Shown: positions 59,483 to 64,000 of the stretch, one piece after another
How positions within the stretch are numbered: position 1 is the first letter of the stretch
Layout of the letters: each line of letters starts with the position of its first letter
From: Notamacropus eugenii
Taxonomy: Eukaryota; Chordata; Mammalia; Diprotodontia; Macropodidae
Reading direction: 5' to 3'
DNA: 64,000 nucleotides
NCBI RefSeq assembly: GCF_028372415.1
Contig: NC_092872.1
Span: forward strand, 264,145,008-264,209,007
Translations under genes and position numbers: made by a program
Notes under the pieces: model-generated
Databases searched by the model: none
Told to the model about the DNA's origin: nothing
Seen by the model: the letters and a program-made list of their open reading frames with translations, nothing else

Positions 59483-61153
59483 ATGGGGCAGTCACATGTC
59501 TCTGCCCAGATCAGACCAGAGGACAAGGGAGTTATAGCCTGCCAGCTCTACAAGCTGTGCAAGAGTAATGGGATAAAACTACACATAAAAACCTGCCGGG
59601 ACTGGGTCGAAAAAATTCAAATTATCAGTCCATGGGTAGAGCATACAGGTATCGACCCGGCTCGCTGGGGCGTGGTAGGACAGCAGATGGCCTCTTATCA
59701 TAAGAAGGATCCATCATTAATCACGCCCCAGAATTTTGTCATCTACTCGGCAGTAGGTGCAGCTTTAAACCCGCAGCCACCCCCCATTCCCAAGGACTTC
59801 GCCGCCCAGGTCGGCGACTCTCTCTGCGGCTCCGATGATGAGGAGGAGCCACCGCCCTTGTACCCATGGGACAGCCTCCGCAGACTGGCAGAGAGGGGCT
59901 TAAACCCCCCACCAACCAGCCTGCATGAGGAAATAGAGGAAGTAGACCAGGGGTCCCGTGGGAAAAGCAGAAGTACAGGGACACAAGGAGAGACAGGGGT
60001 AGGGTCTCGCGGGAAAAGCAGAAGTACAGAGCTTGAGAAAAGAGGAAGTGAGTTGAGACACAAATCACAAAGACCCCTCCCAAGAACCGTTGGTGAAAAA
60101 CAAAAATATGTCAGTGTCCTCCAGAGGAGCCTACAGGGGGCAGTAGAGGACGGGGAGACAGTGGATTGGGATGAGTGGAATGCATTCCCTGTCTTTATGC
60201 AGTCAGGGCAGGATGGCCAACTAAATCGGGTACACAAACCATTGCCATACAAATTTCTGAAGGATCTCAAAGAGTCTGTGCAAAAATACGGGGCGGGATC
60301 GGCTTTTGTAAAAAGGCTCTTCACCTCATCTGTAGCGGTGGCAGGGTGGATCCCCTATGACTGGATCGAGGTTACTCAGGCCGTCCTTGATCCTCCTCTG
60401 TTCATGACGTTCCGCACCTATTTACAAAGATGCGCCCGTCACTACGCAGAGGAGATCAATGCTCAAAATCAGGACGAGCTGGTCAACCAGATCACAGCCT
60501 TTGGGGAGTGGGACGCAGCAGATCGGCAGCTCACTTACAATGAGGACCTTATGAGGGCAGTGCAGATAGTACATCTCAGGGCATTAGCAAAATTAGGCAC
60601 CAAAGGTGGCAAATCTATCCAGAATCTAAAACAGAGACCTGGGGAGGCCCCGATTCAATTTATTTCCCGAGTTCAAGAAGTAATAGAGGCCCAATATGGA
60701 AGATCCGAGGTTGCGGTACAGTTTGCCATACAACTGGTGAAAGAGGGACTAGCCCCCAAGTACCGAGGAATCCTCGCCACCCTCCCTGCCGAACCCACCT
60801 TGCAGGAAATTATAGATAGATGCCTAGATGTGCAGGAAGAGGACCCCAAGGCCATGGTGGCACTCTCCGATGCGCTTTCCCTCATGTCGGTCGGCCGGTC
60901 GCAAAACAAGACATGCTTTAACTGCAGAAAATCAGGACATTTCCGCGCGGCCTGCCGACAGCCAAAGAAGGGAATAAAGTGTTATAACTGTGGGAGGGAA
61001 GGCCATGTCTCCCGATTCTGTAGAAACAGAAGGAAGCACGGACCAGGCAAAGACAATCAGGCTCGGGGAAACGGGGGATCAGGGGTCCCGCAGGGGATGG
61101 GACCCCCGACGAGACTGAATCCCCGCAGCAATCCATTTACCCCAAGAAACTGA
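59483..61153 (+). CDS. gag: Gag polyprotein (complete)
   Basis: 556 codons from the first ATG after the leader. It begins MGQ, so Gly2 is available for myristoylation. The matrix-like N-terminus occupies about 1-100. A proline/acidic region follows, with a PPLY late-domain motif at 124-127 that would recruit NEDD4-type ligases for budding. A basic region has a 9-residue repeat (GSRGKSRST at 157-165 and 174-182). Capsid probably begins near Pro236, and the major homology region lies at about 384-402 (Q, E and F-x-x-R signature). Nucleocapsid has two CCHC zinc knuckles: C478/C481/H486/C491 and C500/C503/H508/C513. The frame is intact throughout. The gag stop (61151-61153) lies downstream of the slippery site, so most ribosomes would end here and a minority continue into pro. 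Confidence 0.96.
   Translation: MGQSHVSAQIRPEDKGVIACQLYKLCKSNGIKLHIKTCRDWVEKIQIISPWVEHTGIDPARWGVVGQQMASYHKKDPSLITPQNFVIYSAVGAALNPQPPPIPKDFAAQVGDSLCGSDDEEEPPPLYPWDSLRRLAERGLNPPPTSLHEEIEEVDQGSRGKSRSTGTQGETGVGSRGKSRSTELEKRGSELRHKSQRPLPRTVGEKQKYVSVLQRSLQGAVEDGETVDWDEWNAFPVFMQSGQDGQLNRVHKPLPYKFLKDLKESVQKYGAGSAFVKRLFTSSVAVAGWIPYDWIEVTQAVLDPPLFMTFRTYLQRCARHYAEEINAQNQDELVNQITAFGEWDAADRQLTYNEDLMRAVQIVHLRALAKLGTKGGKSIQNLKQRPGEAPIQFISRVQEVIEAQYGRSEVAVQFAIQLVKEGLAPKYRGILATLPAEPTLQEIIDRCLDVQEEDPKAMVALSDALSLMSVGRSQNKTCFNCRKSGHFRAACRQPKKGIKCYNCGREGHVSRFCRNRRKHGPGKDNQARGNGGSGVPQGMGPPTRLNPRSNPFTPRN
61066..61072 (+). promoter_or_regulatory. gag-pro -1 frameshift site
   Basis: GGGAAAC lies in the gag frame exactly as G GGA AAC, the X XXY YYZ arrangement used by betaretroviruses for simultaneous -1 slippage. 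The pro frame is -1 relative to gag and is open across and beyond this point, while gag stops 81 nt later. A downstream stem or pseudoknot is expected but was not modelled. Confidence 0.92.
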
Positions 61154-61773
61154 GAGAGGAGCTCTATGCCATACAGGCGTTGGGCTTGAGCCTTTGGACG
61201 ACGGTACCCGTTAGAGTCCTACCCTCGAAATTCCCCAGATTGGTAGTGGGCTCGGAGCTCCATCCCGAGGTAATTGTACACACACAATATCTGGCCCCAG
61301 GGAAGAGAGAAATATACATTACCAATCCACATTCTTATTCCGTGCCTTTAGAAAAAGATAGAGAGATCGCCCAAGCCATCCACCTTCCCTGGATGGATGC
61401 AAATCACAGCCCCGAAAAACGCCAGCCCTTTGTGGCTTGGACAACCGCCATAAGGCGGGAAAGACCAACCCTTGTAATGGAGATCGAGGGCTCATCCCTT
61501 GAGGGCATGATTGACACAGGAGCAGATGTCTCTGTCATAACAGACAGGGATTGGAGGCCCCAGTGGGAGAAACAAAAGGACGCCCGAGAAGTCTCTGGGG
61601 TTGGAGGGAGCCGAACGGCCTACATCTCCGCCCGCCTGCTTCGATGGCGATGCGGCGATGCAGACGGCTTATTTCGCCCCCTCTGCCTGGTCGGCCTCCC
61701 CCTGAACCTTTGGGGCAGGGACATCCTCCAACAAATGGGAGTCCAAGTTACTACAGATCCTTTAAACTCGTAG
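61072..61773 (+). CDS. pro: Pro: dUTPase-like remnant plus aspartic protease (via frameshift)
   Basis: About 233 codons in the -1 frame, without an ATG start, as expected for a frameshift product. The first third is proline/charged linker. Next comes a segment (about 61240-61395) that resembles the C-terminal part of retroviral dUTPases: VIVHTQY…REIYITNPHS… then REIAQAIHLP. The upstream dUTPase motifs are absent and the catalytic aspartate position is not conserved. The protease follows, with catalytic MIDTGADVSVI (Asp-Thr-Gly at about 61513-61521), a glycine-rich flap (SGVGGSR) and the LWGRDILQQMG helix near the C-terminus. The stop at 61771-61773 lies four bases after the second slippery site. 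Protease active-site residues are intact. Confidence 0.92.
   Translation, partial: RGIRGPAGDGTPDETESPQQSIYPKKLREELYAIQALGLSLWTTVPVRVLPSKFPRLVVGSELHPEVIVHTQYLAPGKREIYITNPHSYSVPLEKDREIAQAIHLPWMDANHSPEKRQPFVAWTTAIRRERPTLVMEIEGSSLEGMIDTGADVSVITDRDWRPQWEKQKDAREVSGVGGSRTAYISARLLRWRCGDADGLFRPLCLVGLPLNLWGRDILQQMGVQVTTDPLNS
61761..61767 (+). promoter_or_regulatory. pro-pol -1 frameshift site
   Basis: TTTAAAC is positioned in the pro frame as T TTA AAC, followed by one codon and the pro stop. The -1 frame beyond it is open and encodes reverse transcriptase. It is a textbook X XXY YYZ heptamer in the correct phase. Confidence 0.93.
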
Positions 61774-64000
61774 GGGCCACACTCACCCCCTATAAACCAA
61801 AACCTATACAGATGAATTGGAAAGATCCTAACCCTATCTGGGTTGAGCAGTGGCCCCTCACTAAAGAAAAGATACAAGCCCTCCAAGACATTGTCCAGGG
61901 CCTACTGGCCGAGGGACATGTCGTACCCTCAACAAGACCATATAACTCCCCCGTCTTTTGCATAAAAAAGAAATCAGGAAAGTGGAGAATGCTTATCGAC
62001 CTCAGACAGGTCAACGCCGCCCTCGAGCCAATGGGGGCGCTCCAACCAGGGCTTCCCTCACCAACCATAATCCCCAAGGATTGGGAAGTTATAGTGATAG
62101 ATATTAAGGACTGCTTCTATAGCATACCCCTTCACCCTGCTGATGCCCCGAAGTTTGCCTTTTCCATTCCCTCTATTAATCTTCAAGAACCCTATGCCAG
62201 ATTTCAATTTACAGTTCTCCTCCAGGGCATGGCTAATAGCCCCACCTTGTGCCAGATGTATGTAGCAGCGATCATTCAGCCGCTTAGAGGAAAATACCCT
62301 GAAACATATATAGTCCACTATATGGATGACATCCTGATTCCTCACCCTGAAGGAAGGAGGGTCGAAGACATACTAAGAGAGACCATCAGGGAACTAGGGA
62401 AGTACAATCTAGTAGTGGCCCCAGAGAAGATCCAGAGGGGAAGAGAGTTCTCTTACCTTGGGCACACAATACAGGGCAATGAGGTTTCTAGGCCCTTCCC
62501 AAAAATAGATACTAACAAAATGCGGACATTGAATGACTTCCAAAAACTTATAGGATCACTACAGTGGTTGAGGCCAACCTTACCCATTACCGATAAGGAA
62601 ATGCAACCCCTCTATCAGATCCTATCAGGGGATCCCGTGCTTAACTCCCCCCGTCAATGGACCCCTGAAGCACTGCAGACAATAAGAATTGCCCAATCTA
62701 GAGCTAATCAAAAGGTGCATAGAGTAGATCCGAACCTCCCCCTTGCGGTCACTATAATGACGCAGGAACAAACCGGAGAGATCGCTGCGATCTTTCAGAT
62801 TCAGGGAGTATTAGAATGGATTTATGGAGAGAAGAAGAAAAAGTGCATCCCCAATGAGATAGAGGAGAAAGGGAAGCTCCTATTAAAAGCTAGTGAGCGA
62901 GCTAGGCAACTGAATGGACAATACCCAGTTATCTTCTTGGGAGCTACTCCTACGCTCCTTGAGGAGTTGGCTCAGGAACATCTTGTCTGGGCGATATTAG
63001 TTACCCGGCAGCAGTTCACTCAGGCGGCTTTGCCACCGGCCTTAAGGGGCTGGAGAACTATTCCGCTGGTCAAACCCCCTCCAATAGTTTCCACAGAACC
63101 TGTAGAGGGCGTCAACGTGTTTATGGACGCCACAAAGGCCAATCGGGCAGTAGTGTTTATCCCTGACAAGAGAATTTTGAGAATTGTACATACCTCCTAT
63201 GATTCTGCCCAGAAGAATGAGTTATTCGCCATCTATTTGGCACTTCAGCTTTTACCTGATGAACCCTTTAACCTTGTTACAGACAGCATATATTGTGCCC
63301 TGACGATTCCAGAGCTCCCAAGCGCAAATTTAACCACCTCTTCCTCCACCGTCAGAGATATTTTAACAGACATCCAAACCCTCCTTCGATGCCGACAGCA
63401 TTGCATTTATGTGCTACATGTCAGGTCTCACACATCCTTAGAAGGACCCGTATACCACGGCAATGCGATCGCTGATCGAGCACTAACCGAACCGGTGGAC
63501 ATATTTTACAGTTCACCTGACCTTGCCCATAAACACTTTCACCTCTCTGCACGCACTCTGCGACATTTGTATGGTCTCCCCCGCGAAGCAGCGCGAAACA
63601 TCGTCAGACGCTGTGCCCACTGTGTTCCCTTTCGCCCACCTCCCCAGGATCGAGTAGAGAATCCCCGAGGCCTCTATCCAAATGAGCTTTGGCAAATAGA
63701 CATCACACATTACCAATCCGCGGTCATTCATGTGGCCGTTGATACCTTTTCGGGGTATATACTTGCCACCTTGCAACAAGGTGAGAGCACTCGCTGTGCC
63801 ATTCAACATCTCATGGAGTGCTGTGGCAAGGTCGGACCCCCCAGAATCATAAAATCTGACAACGGACCCGCCTACAGATCCGCGGGCTTCCGCAAGTTCT
63901 TAGAGGAGATGTCCATTACACACATTACTGGGATTCCCTATAACCCCACAGGCCAGGCAATTGTCGAGCGAGCCCATCAAACCTTGAAACGCATTTTGCA
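61767..64000 (+). CDS. pol: Pol: RT, RNase H, integrase (open, 3' end outside window)
   Basis: 744 consecutive sense codons plus two bases, ending only because the window ends. Reverse transcriptase: KWRMLIDLRQVNA, catalytic VIDIKDCFY, QGMANSPTLCQ, and YMDD at 62319-62330. RNase H: the carboxylates FMDAT (Asp 63126-63128), AQKNELFAIY, VTDSIYC and NAIADRAL keep the D-E-D-D set. Integrase: the N-terminal zinc site H-x3-H (63528 and 63540) with CAHC, then Asp 63699-63701, Asp 63858-63860 and Glu 63966-63968, giving exact D-D-x35-E spacing. One visible oddity is Leu in place of the usual Pro before QGMANSP (LLQGM). Frame phase is constant from the first to the last codon. It replicates the RNA genome into DNA and integrates it. 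The C-terminal part of integrase is missing from the window. Confidence 0.95.

Larger units (their letters stand above)
58892..64000 (+). mobile_element. Endogenous betaretrovirus-like provirus, 5' part (runs off window)
   Basis: Order: LTR (58892-59303), primer binding site, splice donor, gag, -1 site, pro, -1 site, pol (open to the window edge). Two ribosomal frameshifts with pro in its own frame, two zinc knuckles, the YMDD polymerase and the integrase type define a class II/beta-like retrovirus. No stop or frameshift mutation was found in 4.5 kb of coding sequence, and CpGs are abundant while the neighbours are AT-rich and decayed, so integration was probably recent. The end of pol, env and the 3' LTR are not in the window. 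Whether it is fixed, polymorphic or transcribed cannot be read from sequence. Confidence 0.95.

Noticed and set aside
59739..60324. Antisense frames of 114 and 193 codons over gag
   Set aside because: Shadow of the gag coding strand. Antisense retroviral genes exist elsewhere, but nothing here (start context, motif) supports one.
63293..63475. Small plus-strand frame inside RNase H
   Set aside because: Out-of-phase shadow of pol; the true pol frame is open through the same region.

Overview
The window reads as gene-poor, AT-rich mammalian DNA, almost certainly from a marsupial. The marsupial call rests on recognisable repeats. There are L1 elements with the marsupial-type 5' start (…GCCAAGATGGC…) and 3' end. 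There are several ORF1-only 'half-L1' (HAL1) elements. There are CORE-SINEs whose tRNA-like end reads …CTAGCTGCC on the opposite strand. Old L2/CR1 fragments are also present. I could not determine the species. No multi-exon host gene was recognised. Most open frames in the window are chance frames in simple repeats or pieces of retroelements.

Layout. 1-10.8 kb: intergenic DNA with MIR/CORE-SINE and L2 pieces, a 5'-truncated L1 end (3.4-4.1 kb), GA, CA and TA arrays, and a probable solo LTR (8.19-8.56 kb). 10.8-21 kb: a 3' L1 fragment, an LTR inserted in a MIR, CR1/L2 fragments, a second LTR-like block with a 32-bp duplication, and a stretch without visible repeats near 14.4-14.8 kb. 21-30 kb: a decayed plus-strand L1 carrying at least three later insertions. 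These are a truncated HAL1 with a perfect 15-bp target duplication, a full-length antisense HAL1 with a 15-bp duplication, and a short L1 3' end. A 350-bp GGAAA array lies in its 5' UTR. 31.3-34.0 kb: a second full-length HAL1 whose ORF1 is broken only at two A-runs. 38.7-40.6 kb: a processed beta-actin retrocopy flanked by a perfect 14-bp target duplication and disabled by a 19-nt deletion. 42.8-49.0 kb: another old L1, interrupted by a third HAL1-like element with an unfamiliar 3' part and by a second copy of the 13.4-kb LTR family. 50.6-57 kb: more L1 3' ends, SINEs and simple repeats.

The most striking object is at the right edge (58.9-64.0 kb): the 5' part of an endogenous betaretrovirus-like provirus. 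It has a 412-bp LTR, a tRNA-Lys-like primer binding site, a strong splice donor, and complete gag and pro frames. Its pol frame stays open for 744 codons and runs off the window. Gag, pro and pol lie in three successive -1 frames joined by two perfect slippery heptamers (GGGAAAC and TTTAAAC). The protease, reverse transcriptase, RNase H and integrase catalytic motifs are all present, and CpG content is high compared with the decayed neighbours. It looks much younger than everything else here. The 3' part of pol, any env and the 3' LTR lie outside the window, so completeness of the whole provirus cannot be judged.

The retroelements form a readable chronology: L2/CR1/MIR first, then L1, then HAL1 and LTRs inserted into L1, then the actin retrocopy (which L1-type machinery normally makes), and finally the provirus.
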